Part shown: positions 9,205 through 18,719 of the stretch, in pieces
How the letters are laid out: every line of letters starts with the position of its first letter
How positions within the stretch are numbered: the stretch's first letter is position 1
Assembly (NCBI GenBank): GCA_947311315.1
Contig: CAMZKN010000073.1
Coordinates: 1-40,719, forward strand
Direction of reading: 5' to 3'
From: an uncultured Desulfobulbaceae bacterium
Lineage (GTDB): Bacteria; Desulfobacterota; Desulfobulbia; Desulfobulbales; Desulfocapsaceae
Length of the DNA: 40,719 bases
Notes under the pieces: generated by a model
Database searches by the model: none
Told to the model about the DNA's origin: nothing
Seen by the model: the letters and a program-made list of their open reading frames with translations, nothing else
Position numbers and translations under genes: made by a program

Positions 9205-10976
9205 TTTTGTCCAGCCTGTGCAGAGTTATAGGTAAATTTCATCATTTCCCAGGACGATGTTGGGCACCGTTCGGCGCAAAGGCCGCAGTGGAGGCAGACA
9301 TTTTCATCTTTGATCATCACCCTACCGGTGGGTAGTACCGGGGAGACATAAAGTGATTGCTCACGGTTATCGGCCGGAGCCAGTAGCCTGGTGCGCAGTT
9401 CCTCTTCGTCACCATTTTCGGTGAAAGTGATGCAGGATTCCGGGCAGACATCGACACAGGAGTCACATTCGATACAGGTCGAGTAGTCAAAGACCGTCTG
9501 TACGTCGCAGTTCAGGCAGCGCAGTGCCTCGACGTTGGCCGTTTTTTTACTGAAACCCAGTTCCACTTCGACCAGCCTGTTTTTAAGCGACTTTACCTTG
9601 TCAACCGTGGGGACTGCATAACGTTCATCGTCAGATACCTGACTGTGGTAGAGCCATTCCTGCATCCCCATTTTCATGGAGACGAGGTTGGTGGACGGGG
9701 CTGGTCGTTTGTGGAGATCTTTGCCCTGGCAGAAAAGGTCGATGGAAATAGCAGCCTGATGGCCATGGGCCACAGCGGTAATAACATTTTTGGGGCCAAA
9801 GGCGGCATCTCCGCCAAAGAAAATATGGGGTACGGAAGATTGGTGTGTCACTTCATCGAGCAGTGGCAGTCCGCGTTCATTCATGGTGATGCCAAGATCT
9901 GCATCAATAAACGGGAGGGCGTTCTGCTGGCCGACGGCAAGCAGAACCTGATCGCAGGGGATAAAAACCGGTTCTTCTCCGGTTGGAATCAGTTTGCGTC
10001 GTCCTTCATTGTCACGCTCTGCCTTTACCTTCTCAAAATTCATGCCGATCAGTTTGCCTTCGTTGATCACAAATTCAAGAGGAGAGTGGTTATCGACAAT
10101 TGGGATGCCTTCATCCTCGGCGTCTTCTATCTCCCAGGGTGAGGCTTTCATATCCGCTTTGGGGCTGCGTACGATGACCTGTACCTGTTCGCCACCAAGC
10201 CTTTTGGTCATGCGGCAGCAGTCCATGGCCGTATTACCGCCGCCAAGTACGAGTACTCGTTCCGGCGCATCTTTAACGTGGCGATAGAGGACTGCGGCAA
10301 GCCATTCAATTCCGAGAAAGATTGAAGCGTCTCCTTCCTGCCGGCCGGGAAGGTCGAGGTCGCGGCCGCGGGGGGCGCCGGTTCCAACAAAGATGGCGTC
10401 ATAACCTTTATCACTGATTGTTTTAAGGCTGTCCACATAGTGATTAAAATGGGTAGTTACTCCCATATCGAGAATTCGGTCAACTTCTTCATTGAGCACT
10501 TTCTCGGGGAGCCGGAAGGAAGGAACCTGGGTGCGGACAAAGCCTCCTGCCTTTGGTTGATCGTCGTAGAGATCAACAGTATAGCCCAGGGGCAGTAAAT
10601 CTCGCGCAACGGTGAGAGATGCGGGGCCACCACCAATAAGGGCAATACGTTTACCGTTTTTTTCGGTAGGAACTTCCGGTAGAAAATCACTGCTGTCGCT
10701 TTTATAGTCGGAAGCGGCCCGCTTTAATCTGCAGATAGCAACTGGTGTTTCTTCAACACGGCTGCGCCTGCAGGCAGGTTCACAGGGTCTGTCGCAAACA
10801 CGGCCAAGGATGCCCGGGAAGACGTTTGAAATCCAGTTGATCTTGAATGCCTCATCGTACTTGCCCTGGGATATCAATCGGATATATTCCGGCACCGGCG
10901 TGTGGGAAGGGCATGCGTATTGACAATCTACGACCTTGTGAAAATATTCGGGATGTTCATGGTTTGTCGGTTTCAA
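9201..10976 (-). CDS. GltD-like FAD/NAD(P) oxidoreductase with two C-terminal 4Fe-4S clusters
   Basis: This 591-residue flavoprotein resembles the glutamate synthase small subunit and the electron-input half of dihydropyrimidine dehydrogenase. The N-terminal 110 residues hold a cysteine-rich Fe-S domain (CQYACPSHTPVPEY, then CDRPCEPACRR). An FAD site follows (RIALIGGGPASL, about residue 110), then an NAD(P) site (VLVLGGGNTAMDCCRMTKRLG, about residue 245), GGDAAFGPKNVITAVAHG, and a C-terminal ferredoxin with CIECDSCVDVCPESC and CLHCGLCAERCP. The start is TTG at 10976 with AGGAG 6 nt upstream. It is the first gene of the kor operon and its ferredoxin domain could replace the separate delta subunit, exchanging electrons between NAD(P)H and KorAB. 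The direction of flow is an inference. Confidence 0.85.
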   Translation of the reverse strand: MKPTNHEHPEYFHKVVDCQYACPSHTPVPEYIRLISQGKYDEAFKINWISNVFPGILGRVCDRPCEPACRRSRVEETPVAICRLKRAASDYKSDSSDFLPEVPTEKNGKRIALIGGGPASLTVARDLLPLGYTVDLYDDQPKAGGFVRTQVPSFRLPEKVLNEEVDRILDMGVTTHFNHYVDSLKTISDKGYDAIFVGTGAPRGRDLDLPGRQEGDASIFLGIEWLAAVLYRHVKDAPERVLVLGGGNTAMDCCRMTKRLGGEQVQVIVRSPKADMKASPWEIEDAEDEGIPIVDNHSPLEFVINEGKLIGMNFEKVKAERDNEGRRKLIPTGEEPVFIPCDQVLLAVGQQNALPFIDADLGITMNERGLPLLDEVTHQSSVPHIFFGGDAAFGPKNVITAVAHGHQAAISIDLFCQGKDLHKRPAPSTNLVSMKMGMQEWLYHSQVSDDERYAVPTVDKVKSLKNRLVEVELGFSKKTANVEALRCLNCDVQTVFDYSTCIECDSCVDVCPESCITFTENGDEEELRTRLLAPADNREQSLYVSPVLPTGRVMIKDENVCLHCGLCAERCPTSSWEMMKFTYNSAQAGQK

Positions 10977-11022
10977 AAATCACTCCTGTTTGTGGTGAGA
11001 AAAAGGTTCCGTTTTCCGATAT

Positions 11023-11099
11023 CTGTCAGGGTATAAAATTGGTAAAGTAATTGGAAGCATTTTTTTTGTTTATTCGTTCACCAAATAAAGGCCTGACAG
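11023..11099. repeat. Spaced inverted repeat CTGTCAGG...CCTGACAG
   Basis: Two perfect 8-bp inverted half-sites (11023-11030 and 11092-11099) flank 61 bp of AT-rich sequence between the ilvD stop and the TTG start of the GltD-like gene. The spacing is too large for an ordinary terminator and neither arm is followed by a T-tract in the direction of transcription. They could be paired operator sites around a promoter for the kor operon, or chance. Weakly supported. Confidence 0.25.
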
Positions 11100-11101
11100 C
11101 A

Positions 11102-12934
11102 TCATTTGGGAAGAATTCTCACGGCACCTTTGTCGGCTGATGCCGCAAAAAGAGCGTATGCTTTCAGAGCAGTGCTGATGATTCTGTCTCTGCCTGCTGG
11201 TGTAAAAGCTGTATCGCCCTTTGCCTCTTCCTTTTCCCTTCGCTTGTCAAGTTCCTGGTCTGTAAGGGTGACGTTTATTTTTCGGGCAGGGATATCAATT
11301 TCAATGGTATCTCCATCTTCAAGTAGGCCAATGGCTCCCCCCGCTGCTGCTTCGGGTGAAACATGACCGATCGATAAGCCGGATGTACCACCGGAAAATC
11401 GTCCATCGGTGATAAGGGCACATTCTTTGCCGAGATGTATTGATTTGAGATAAGAGGTGGGGTAGAGCATTTCCTGCATTCCTGGCCCGCCTTTGGGGCC
11501 TTCATAGCGGATGATTATGATATCACCTGCCTTGATTGAGCCGTCTAAAATGGCATCACATGCAGCATCCTGTGAGAAAAAGATCCGGGCTGTTCCGGTG
11601 AACTGAAAGATAGACGGGTCAACTCCTGCGGTTTTAACAATACAGCCATCCTCGGCGATATTGCCAAAAAGAATAGCCAGACCGCCTTCTTTGGAATAAC
11701 AGTGTTCGAGATCTCTGATACAGCCGCTTTTACGGTCAATATCAGCTTCTTTGTACATGTTGTTCTGGGAGCCCATAACCAGATTTCTACTTCCCCCGGG
11801 GCTGCTGAGATAGAGTTCTTCTGCAACGCTAGCGTGGCTGGTTCGGCAGATATCCCAGGTGTCGAGAGTCTCCCCAAGGCTCGGGCTGTCGACTCTATGG
11901 ACGGATGTGTCAAGGAGTCCAGCCCTGTCCAGTTCTCCGAGAATGGCTATGATGCCGCCTGCCCGGTTGACATCTTCGATATGGTAGCTGGATGAAGGAG
12001 ATACCTTGCACAGGTTTGGTACTTTTCGTGAAAGATTGTCAATGTCGGCCATGGTGAAGTCAACACCCGCCTCATGGGCTATGGCGAGCAGATGAAGAAC
12101 CGTATTTGTTGAACCGCCCATGGCTATATCGAGGGTCATGGAGTTCATAAAAGCATTTTTTGTGGCGATGGAACGGGGCAGAACAGAACTGTCTTCATTG
12201 CCGTACCAGGCAAAAGCCATTTCAACGATGCGCTCAGCGGCAGTCTCAAAGAGGAGTTTGCGGCCTGCGTGGGTGGCAACGACTGTACCATTGCCTGGTA
12301 GGGCAAGTCCAAGCGCCTCATTTAAGCAGTTCATGGAGTTGGCGGTAAACATGCCAGAGCAGGAACCACAGGTCGGGCAGGCGCATCGTTCGACTCGTTC
12401 AATTTGCTCATCGCTTACTCCCTGGTCTCCAGCCATTACCATGGCATCGACTAGGTCGTAACGTTTTTCGCCATCTCTGCCTGCCTCCATAGGTCCGCCT
12501 GACACGAAAATGGTGGGTATGTTGAGGCGCATGGCAGCCATCAGCATACCGGGGGTGATTTTGTCGCAATTACTGATGCAGATCATGGCATCAACTGTGT
12601 GTGCATTGCACATGTACTCAACAGAATCAGCAATCAGTTCTCTGGATGGAAGGGAATAGAGCATGCCGGAGTGGCCCATTGCAATGCCGTCATCTATGGC
12701 AATGGTGTTAAATTCAGCGGCAAAACACCCGGCTTTTTCGATGATTGTTTTTACATGCTGACCGATTGCATGGAGGTGTACGTGGCCTGGTACAAATTGG
12801 GTAAACGAGTTGACAATGCCGATAATTGGTTTACCAAATTGCTCTTCCTTTACTCCGTTTGCGCGCCAGAGACTGCGTGCTCCGGCCATTCGTCGCCCTT
12901 TTGTTGTTGTGTCGCTGCGTAGTGATATTGCCAT
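11102..12934 (-). CDS. ilvD: Dihydroxy-acid dehydratase
   Basis: IlvD dehydrates 2,3-dihydroxy-isovalerate and 2,3-dihydroxy-3-methylvalerate to the 2-oxoacid precursors of valine, leucine and isoleucine, using an iron-sulfur cluster. The 610-residue protein, the usual length for the long IlvD form, has [15 protein letters not shown] with the cluster cysteine near residue 123, [19 protein letters not shown] near residue 195, and [15 protein letters not shown] near the C-terminal domain. The ATG has a GGAG site 8 nt upstream. A sigma-70-like promoter is visible about 95 bp upstream. It stands alone between its promoter and the GltD-like/kor operon, from which it is separated by about 125 bp; read-through into kor is possible. 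Confidence 0.96.
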   Translation of the reverse strand: MAISLRSDTTTKGRRMAGARSLWRANGVKEEQFGKPIIGIVNSFTQFVPGHVHLHAIGQHVKTIIEKAGCFAAEFNTIAIDDGIAMGHSGMLYSLPSRELIADSVEYMCNAHTVDAMICISNCDKITPGMLMAAMRLNIPTIFVSGGPMEAGRDGEKRYDLVDAMVMAGDQGVSDEQIERVERCACPTCGSCSGMFTANSMNCLNEALGLALPGNGTVVATHAGRKLLFETAAERIVEMAFAWYGNEDSSVLPRSIATKNAFMNSMTLDIAMGGSTNTVLHLLAIAHEAGVDFTMADIDNLSRKVPNLCKVSPSSSYHIEDVNRAGGIIAILGELDRAGLLDTSVHRVDSPSLGETLDTWDICRTSHASVAEELYLSSPGGSRNLVMGSQNNMYKEADIDRKSGCIRDLEHCYSKEGGLAILFGNIAEDGCIVKTAGVDPSIFQFTGTARIFFSQDAACDAILDGSIKAGDIIIIRYEGPKGGPGMQEMLYPTSYLKSIHLGKECALITDGRFSGGTSGLSIGHVSPEAAAGGAIGLLEDGDTIEIDIPARKINVTLTDQELDKRREKEEAKGDTAFTPAGRDRIISTALKAYALFAASADKGAVRILPK

Positions 12935-13029
12935 GATAATTACTCCAAATATGTGATATTAAGTCTTCGTTTGGGAGAAAAGTGTAGAAATATATACAAA
13001 TATCTTGTAATTCTTACTGAGTTTACGAC

Positions 13030-13059
13030 AATATACTACCTCTATTGCGCAATTGCCAA
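13030..13059 (-). promoter_or_regulatory. Candidate sigma-70 promoter of ilvD
   Basis: On the minus strand TTGGCA (13054-13059) is followed after 18 bp by TATATT (13030-13035). Both match the sigma-70 consensus at 5 of 6 and 5 of 6 positions respectively. Transcription would start about 85-90 nt before the ilvD ATG. The 250-bp gap to pilT is divergent and AT-rich, so promoters for both directions are expected here; I see no clear pair for the plus strand. Confidence 0.5.
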
Positions 13060-13184
13060 ATTTATTGGAAAGCCGGGGGCTCTTCAGGACAATCTAAGAT
13101 TTCGCAATTTGAATGTTCGAAGTCTTCGCCTACCTGTCGGAGGCGTAGAATGACGAGCATGTATTATCTTTACAGAGAATAACT

Positions 13185-14360
13185 ATGAAAAAAACAGAAA
13201 TCGACTATTGGATAGCAACCATGCTGGAGTCCCACAGCAATGTTTCTGATCTTAATATCACAGTTGGCAAAACATTGCAGGTTGAGTCGGCAGGACAACT
13301 TGTACCAGTAAATATTACTCCACCGGTTGATGAGCTTACCCCTTTTCAGACGGAAACTTTTGCCTTAAATCTCATCGGAAATAATCGGCGCCTGCTGAGA
13401 GATCTCATCGAGAATGGCTCCTGCGATCTCTCGTATTCACTCGGAGATAAAGCGCGGTTCAGGGTCAATATTTTTACCCAGAAAGGGTATTTTTCCACAG
13501 TTCTCAGAAAGCTTGAAACGAAGGTGCCTTCCATTGAGGGCATGCAGTTTCCCGATGCCTTTGGCAAGATGGCCTCTGAACTTAATGGACTTGTTCTCTT
13601 CACAGGAGCAACCGGAACAGGTAAGACAACCTCTCTTGCTGCCCTGCTCAACCGGATCAATCAGGAGCGATCCGTACACGTCGTGACCCTTGAAGATCCC
13701 ATTGAGTATGTTCATGAGCAGATGCAGTCCACGTTTAATCAGCGGGAACTCGGTAATGACTTCAGTAGTTTTCCTGTTGGGATGCGTGCTGCTCTTCGTC
13801 AGGCACCCAAAGTCATACTGGTGGGTGAGATGCGGGACAGGGATACCATGGAGATCGGTCTGACCGCAGCGGAAACAGGTCAGCTGGTTCTTTCGACTCT
13901 GCATACAATCGATTCAGGCCAGACCATCAATCGTATGCTCGGTATGTTTGAGCAGGAGGAACAACCCCAGATACGCAACAGGCTGGTGGACACCATACGC
14001 TGGATTGTCAGTCAGCGGTTGTTACCCAAGGTTGGTGGAGGCAGGGTAGCTGCCATGGAAATCCTTCGAACCAGTCTTCGTGTAAAAGATCTTATTATCA
14101 ATGGTGAAACTGAAGACAACACATTTTATCATATTATCAGGGAAGGTTCAGCGCTTGATATGAGAACCTTTGATCAGCATATTCTTGAACTGTTTAGTCG
14201 TGGTTTAATTACCGAAAAAAGTGCCATGACGTATTGTTCCCAGCGTGCTGAAATGAATAGAGGCCTGGATAGGTTGAAAGCAGAGCGGGGTGAGGCGACA
14301 ACTAATATAACAGATCTATCCATGGAGGAAGAGGACGAGAATCCTTTTGGTGGATATTAA
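13185..14360 (+). CDS. pilT: PilT/PilU-type pilus retraction ATPase
   Basis: This hexameric secretion-type ATPase would power retraction of type IV pili at the inner membrane. The 391-residue protein has Walker A GATGTGKTT (141-149), the Asp box TLEDPIEYVHEQ, Walker B VILVGEMRDRDTMEIG and the His box LSTLHTIDS, all in the order expected for the PilT class. The canonical PilT tip motif AIRNLI is not found; the corresponding region reads IRNRLVDTIRWIVSQRL, and there is an acidic tail (SMEEEDENPFGGY), so a PilT paralogue or PilU-like role is possible. No pilin or pilus assembly genes are adjacent. It is followed 11 bp later by a zinc-ribbon gene, suggesting co-transcription. Confidence 0.85.
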   Translation: MKKTEIDYWIATMLESHSNVSDLNITVGKTLQVESAGQLVPVNITPPVDELTPFQTETFALNLIGNNRRLLRDLIENGSCDLSYSLGDKARFRVNIFTQKGYFSTVLRKLETKVPSIEGMQFPDAFGKMASELNGLVLFTGATGTGKTTSLAALLNRINQERSVHVVTLEDPIEYVHEQMQSTFNQRELGNDFSSFPVGMRAALRQAPKVILVGEMRDRDTMEIGLTAAETGQLVLSTLHTIDSGQTINRMLGMFEQEEQPQIRNRLVDTIRWIVSQRLLPKVGGGRVAAMEILRTSLRVKDLIINGETEDNTFYHIIREGSALDMRTFDQHILELFSRGLITEKSAMTYCSQRAEMNRGLDRLKAERGEATTNITDLSMEEEDENPFGGY

Positions 14361-14371
14361 GTGAGGCGAAA

Positions 14372-15082
14372 ATGAGAGTTAACTGTCCGCACTGCGGTAA
14401 ACAATTGCAGATTAATGTAAAGGTTGAGGAGAGTATCCAAAAGCTTGGGACAGGGCAAAAGCTTAAAGTTAAATGTGTGCACTGTGGGAACCCTTTTGGT
14501 CTCGATAAGGAAAATGCTCACTTAGGAGATGCAGAGAAAGCCCGGACTGTATCTTCTGCTGCATCTGCAGGAAAAGATGTTCTTGTCCCTCCTTCTTCGC
14601 CGGATATAACCTGGCTCAAAGACGGTGTTTTTGATGATCAGGAGACCGTAGAGGATATTCCCAAGGCCCTTGTCCTTCTGCCGGATATCGAGAGCAAAGC
14701 TGCAGTTATTACATCGGTTGGAAAATTTGGTTACCAGGTGGAAGAGGCGGTGACAGCTGAGGAAGCTGTTAATAAAATGAGATTCATCAATTATTCTGCT
14801 GTGTTTCTGCATAGTCGATATGAATCAGGTTCTATTGAGTCGGGGTTGTTTCATAGATACATGCGTGCAATGGATATGTCGCGTCGCAGGTATATTCTCT
14901 ATGTTTTAATAGGTCCTGAGTTTAAGACGCTCTATGATCTGGAAGCTCTGACCTGTTCTGCAAATATTGTTGTTAATGAAACTGAAATTCCGTACATCGG
15001 GACTGTGTTGAAAAAAGCCATCCCTGAGTACGAACTGTTGTTTGGTCCGATAATGGAAGAAATGCGAGTGGCTGGTAAATAA
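14372..15082 (+). CDS. Zinc-ribbon (MJ0042-type) protein with receiver-like C-terminal region
   Basis: I do not recognise a named function. The 236-residue protein begins with a zinc ribbon of the MJ0042 type, CPHC at residues 5-8 and CVHC about 27 residues later, with GNPFGL after it. After a linker, residues about 95-225 (KALVLLPDIESKAAVITSVGKFGYQVEEAVTAEEAVNKM) resemble the fold pattern of response-regulator receivers (alternating beta and alpha with a buried strand) but lack the phosphorylatable Asp at the expected place (AVFLHSRYESG). It has a GAGG ribosome site 7 nt before the ATG and sits between pilT and an RNA helicase with gaps of 11 and 7 bp. A link to pilus motility is inferred from context only. 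Confidence 0.65.
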   Translation: MRVNCPHCGKQLQINVKVEESIQKLGTGQKLKVKCVHCGNPFGLDKENAHLGDAEKARTVSSAASAGKDVLVPPSSPDITWLKDGVFDDQETVEDIPKALVLLPDIESKAAVITSVGKFGYQVEEAVTAEEAVNKMRFINYSAVFLHSRYESGSIESGLFHRYMRAMDMSRRRYILYVLIGPEFKTLYDLEALTCSANIVVNETEIPYIGTVLKKAIPEYELLFGPIMEEMRVAGK

Positions 15083-15089
15083 GAAAATT

Positions 15090-16646
15090 ATGAATAAATT
15101 AATTCTGTCTGCAGGACAGAAGATCGAAAAGATTGCAAGAGCTGGGAAAAGCAGGTACGGCAAAATTTTTGGTCAGAAAATCATCACCAAAGCGGCTAAT
15201 GAACCTGATCTGGAACGCTCTGAGGTTTTGTCTGAACGTGAGCCGTCAAATGAAAAAAAGTCTGCGCCTCCGGTCGAAAAAGAGAGTCAGGGGAAGTTTC
15301 GGCAACCTGCCAGAAAGAAAACCCGGTCGGCGTGGAGCCTTGACAATTTTCCAGTTACTCCGCAGGAAGGAAAAAGTCGTTTCCATGACTACGATATACC
15401 TTTGGAGGTTATGCGTGCGATTGCCGGGCAGAAGTTTAACTATTGCACTCCCATTCAGGAAAAATCACTGGCTGATGTCCTTGCGGGCAAAGATCTTGTG
15501 GGCAAAGCCAATACGGGAACCGGTAAAACAGCGGTATTTCTCGTTGCTATTTTGTCCCGCCTGTTGAGCGAGCGTAAAACCGGTGGCTCAAATGGTGATG
15601 TAAAAGCACTTGTTCTTGCTCCAACCCGGGAATTGGTCGTGCAGATAGCAAAGGATGGGGTTGGTCTGGCGAAATATTGCGGCATCTCTGTCCAGCCTGT
15701 CTATGGCGGAGTTGATTACCAGAAGCAGCTCAACGTGCTGAAGTACAAGAAAGCCGATGTTGTAATAGCAACTCCCGGTCGGCTGATTGATTTTATGAAT
15801 AAGGGGATTATCGATTTAAAGAAATGTTCCATTCTGGTTCTTGATGAAGCCGACAGGATGCTTGATATGGGGTTTATCCCTGATGTTCGAAGAATTGTCG
15901 GTCGTCTTCCGAGGGGGAAAGATCGTCAGACAATGCTGTTTTCAGCCACGGTACCGGATGATGTGCGTCGGCTGGCCTCCCAGTGGTGTGTTCATCCAAA
16001 ACTTGTTGAGGCGGAGCCTGATCAGGTGGCTGTTGATACTGTCGAACAGGCTGTTTACCTGACGACAACGGAGGAAAAGTATGTAGTTTTGTATAATCTG
16101 ATCCAGTGTCATGCAGAAGAGAGAATTATTGTTTTTACCAATATGAAGAACGAGGCGAAACGGCTTGCAGACAGATTGCAGCGAAATGCTATTGATTGCG
16201 TCTTGTTGTCGGGGGATGTCGATCAGACTAAAAGGTCGAAAAGGCTGGAGCGATTCAGGGAAGGAAAAGTGAAAGTCCTTGTGGCAACAGATGTGGCCGG
16301 AAGAGGGATTCATATTGAAGGGATAACATTTGTTGTTAATTACACCCTACCGTATGAGCCTGAAGATTATATCCATCGAATTGGTAGAACCGGCCGGGCT
16401 GGAGCGAGTGGCAAGGCGGTCAGTTTTGCCTGCGAGGAAGGATCGTTTTATCTGCCGGCGATTGAAGAGTTAATCGGTAGAAAATTGGAATGTGTTGTGC
16501 CTGAAGAATTTTTGTTGAAAACACCACCCAAAAGATCTGTGAAGAAAAACAATCAAGGGTCTAAACGGCCCGGGCCGCAGAAAACGCGGCAGAAAAAATA
16601 TACGCCTGACGGGCGGAACCATCAACCTGGTGGAAAGAAGAAATAG
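15090..16646 (+). CDS. DEAD-box ATP-dependent RNA helicase (RhlB/RhlE type)
   Basis: DEAD-box helicases unwind short RNA duplexes in mRNA decay, ribosome assembly or cold adaptation. The 518-residue protein has about 95 basic N-terminal residues, a Q motif (YCTPIQEKSL), Walker A ANTGTGKTAVF, PTRELVVQ, the DEAD box VLDEADRMLDMGF, SATV, and in domain 2 VFTNMKNEA, VATDVAGRGIHIEG and HRIGRTGRAG. The C-terminal 50 residues are very rich in K, R and Q, a probable RNA-binding tail. It follows the zinc-ribbon gene by 7 bp and precedes rpsA by about 250 bp. The N-terminal extension fits RhlB-like proteins of Gram-negative bacteria, but RhlE cannot be excluded. Confidence 0.93.
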   Translation: MNKLILSAGQKIEKIARAGKSRYGKIFGQKIITKAANEPDLERSEVLSEREPSNEKKSAPPVEKESQGKFRQPARKKTRSAWSLDNFPVTPQEGKSRFHDYDIPLEVMRAIAGQKFNYCTPIQEKSLADVLAGKDLVGKANTGTGKTAVFLVAILSRLLSERKTGGSNGDVKALVLAPTRELVVQIAKDGVGLAKYCGISVQPVYGGVDYQKQLNVLKYKKADVVIATPGRLIDFMNKGIIDLKKCSILVLDEADRMLDMGFIPDVRRIVGRLPRGKDRQTMLFSATVPDDVRRLASQWCVHPKLVEAEPDQVAVDTVEQAVYLTTTEEKYVVLYNLIQCHAEERIIVFTNMKNEAKRLADRLQRNAIDCVLLSGDVDQTKRSKRLERFREGKVKVLVATDVAGRGIHIEGITFVVNYTLPYEPEDYIHRIGRTGRAGASGKAVSFACEEGSFYLPAIEELIGRKLECVVPEEFLLKTPPKRSVKKNNQGSKRPGPQKTRQKKYTPDGRNHQPGGKKK

Positions 16647-16728
16647 AGTTGATCTTTGGTGGACAGGCTCTTTGGTAATGTTCTGGTGCGGAGCTTGAAA
16701 AAAAATTAAATATTTGTGCAAGAAGTAG

Positions 16729-16757
16729 TTGTCCTTTCGTTGAAAAATTGATATACA
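16729..16757 (+). promoter_or_regulatory. Candidate sigma-70 promoter of rpsA
   Basis: TTGTCC (16729-16734) and TATACA (16752-16757) are separated by exactly 17 bp. Transcription would begin near 16764, leaving a leader of about 130 nt before rpsA. The leader contains two GGAGG-like runs (near 16774 and 16795). S1 leaders in other bacteria mediate autoregulation; whether this one does is not visible. Confidence 0.5.
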
Positions 16758-16894
16758 GTACTGTTCATGTATCCGGAGGTTGCTTTCCGTTTTCGGAGGG
16801 TGGCCTTATTTTCTTTTTATTCCGACAGAAAGGTGAGTTGGAGTAAGTAACCTTAACCTTATTTGGCCTCTGGTCCACAGGAAGAGTAAAATCA

Positions 16895-18625
16895 ATGACA
16901 GAACAATTAAATCAATCAACCCAGGAAGAAAGTGAAGAGCTGAGTTTTGCTGAACTCTTTGAAATGGAAGAAAACAATAAGGTAGTCGCCGTTGGTGATG
17001 TTGCAATGGGCACAGTCATCGGCACTGTTGACGATTATCTCCTTGTTGATGTCGGTGATAAAGCGGAAAGTTATATTGCCAAGTCAGAATTTCGCCTGGA
17101 AGATGGAGAAGAGATTGCCATCGGTGACGTTTATGAAGTTTTTGTAGAACGTCGTAAAGAAGAGGGTGGACTCCTCCTGTCACGAGAAAAAGCCATTGCC
17201 ATTAAGGTATGGGAAAAGATAGCTGAGATTCAGGAAGCGGATGAGACCATTGAAGGTCGGATTGAGAACCGTGTTAAAGGTGGAATGTCTGTTGATATTG
17301 GTGTCCCCGCCTTCCTGCCTTACTCGCAGATTGACCTCCGTCCCGTAAAAGATCTCGATGCTCTTATCGGTAATTCGATGGAGTTCAAGATTTTGAAGTT
17401 CAACAAGAAGAGAAACAATGTTGTCATCTCCCGTCGTGCCATTCTCGAAGAAGAGCGCAACAAACTGCGTGAAGAGATGCGTTCCAGATTGGAAGAAGGA
17501 CAAATTATTAAAGGTGCCATTACCAATATCACAGACTACGGTCTCTTTATCGATATGGGTGGCATGGACGGCTTGTGTCATATTACCGATCTGTCATGGG
17601 GTCGGGTATCTCATCCCGCCAAGCTCTATAAAGTGGGCGAAGAGCTTGAGGTGAAGGTTCTGAAATATGATAGAGAGAATGATCGTGTTTCTCTTGGTGT
17701 GAAGCAGCTTCGTGATGATCCATGGGCTACGGTTGTAGATAGATACCCGGTTAATGAAACTACTAAAGGTAAGGTCGTATCCATTACCGACTATGGTGTT
17801 TTTGTTGAACTTGAAGAGGGAGTCGAGGGTTTGATTCATGTCTCTGAAATGACATGGTCCAAGAAGCCTCGTCATCCATCCAAAATGGTGACCGTGGGCG
17901 ATGAAGTAGAGATCATGGTACTCAATATTGAAACCGAGACCAAACGTATTTCCCTTGGCATGAAGCAGCTCCTGCCGAACCCATGGGATCTGGTGACCGA
18001 TAATTATCCTGTTGGCTCTGTTATTGAGGGTAAAATTAAAAATATTACTGACTTTGGTGTATTTATTGGCATTGAAGAAGGTATTGACGGTCTGATTCAC
18101 GTTTCTGATCTTTCCTGGACCGAGCGCATTAAACATCCTTCAGAGAAGTACGCAAAGGGTGAGACCATTCAGGCGGTTGTTCTGAAAATTGACAAGGAAA
18201 ACGAGAGATTTTCTCTTGGTATCAAGCAACTTGTGCCAGATCCATGGCAGGCCGCTTACAACAACTATCCCTCAGGTACCGTTATAGAGGGTGAAATCAC
18301 TAATGTTACCGATTTTGGTGTGTTTGTGAAGCTTGAAGAGGGCATTGAAGGTCTTGTGCATGTTTCAGAGTTGAGCAAAGACAAAGTGAAAACTCCGGTT
18401 GGCATGTATCAGGTTGGAGACGTTTTGAAGGCGATTGTCATCAATGTTTCAGCTAAAGATCGTAAGATTGGTCTTTCTGTAAAAACTCTGGAAGGTGATG
18501 ATGAGGGTGTTGCCGTAGAGAAGTTCAAGAAAGCGGAGAAGGTTGCTGCTGAAACAGCTCCTTCCACTTTTGGTGATCTGCTCAAGGCGGCGGCTGAAGG
18601 CGGAGAAACTACAGAAGGCGAATAG
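16895..18625 (+). CDS. rpsA: 30S ribosomal protein S1
   Basis: S1 binds mRNA on the small ribosomal subunit and helps initiate translation on structured or weak ribosome sites. The 576-residue protein has the full six S1 (OB-fold) repeats: two degenerate N-terminal ones (about residues 30-105 and 115-185) and four strong ones, each of the form G-x-I/V-T-x-x-T/TDYG-V/L-F-V/I-x-L/M-x-G-x-x-G-L-x-H-x-S/T-D/E-L/M (for example ITDYGLFIDMGGMDGLCHI and VTDFGVFVKLEEGIEGLVHV). AGGAAGAG precedes the ATG. A promoter is visible at 16729 and a strong terminator follows at 18677. The next gene, ihfB, is the usual partner in Proteobacteria, but here a mobile element lies between. Confidence 0.97.
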   Translation: MTEQLNQSTQEESEELSFAELFEMEENNKVVAVGDVAMGTVIGTVDDYLLVDVGDKAESYIAKSEFRLEDGEEIAIGDVYEVFVERRKEEGGLLLSREKAIAIKVWEKIAEIQEADETIEGRIENRVKGGMSVDIGVPAFLPYSQIDLRPVKDLDALIGNSMEFKILKFNKKRNNVVISRRAILEEERNKLREEMRSRLEEGQIIKGAITNITDYGLFIDMGGMDGLCHITDLSWGRVSHPAKLYKVGEELEVKVLKYDRENDRVSLGVKQLRDDPWATVVDRYPVNETTKGKVVSITDYGVFVELEEGVEGLIHVSEMTWSKKPRHPSKMVTVGDEVEIMVLNIETETKRISLGMKQLLPNPWDLVTDNYPVGSVIEGKIKNITDFGVFIGIEEGIDGLIHVSDLSWTERIKHPSEKYAKGETIQAVVLKIDKENERFSLGIKQLVPDPWQAAYNNYPSGTVIEGEITNVTDFGVFVKLEEGIEGLVHVSELSKDKVKTPVGMYQVGDVLKAIVINVSAKDRKIGLSVKTLEGDDEGVAVEKFKKAEKVAAETAPSTFGDLLKAAAEGGETTEGE

Positions 18626-18676
18626 TAAAAGGCTCAATTGGTATCTTGAATTGAAACAAGCCTGTAGATAAAGTGG

Positions 18677-18719
18677 AAAGGTTGTCGTGTTAGAGGTTCG
18701 ATGCGACAACCTTTTTTTT
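18677..18719 (+). terminator. Rho-independent terminator of rpsA
   Basis: AAAGGTTGTCG (18677-18687) pairs with the complementary arm CGACAACC plus TTT (18704-18714) across a 16-nt loop and is followed by eight T. The mobile element starts right after the last T at 18720, so the hairpin and T-tract are still intact. Confidence 0.85.
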
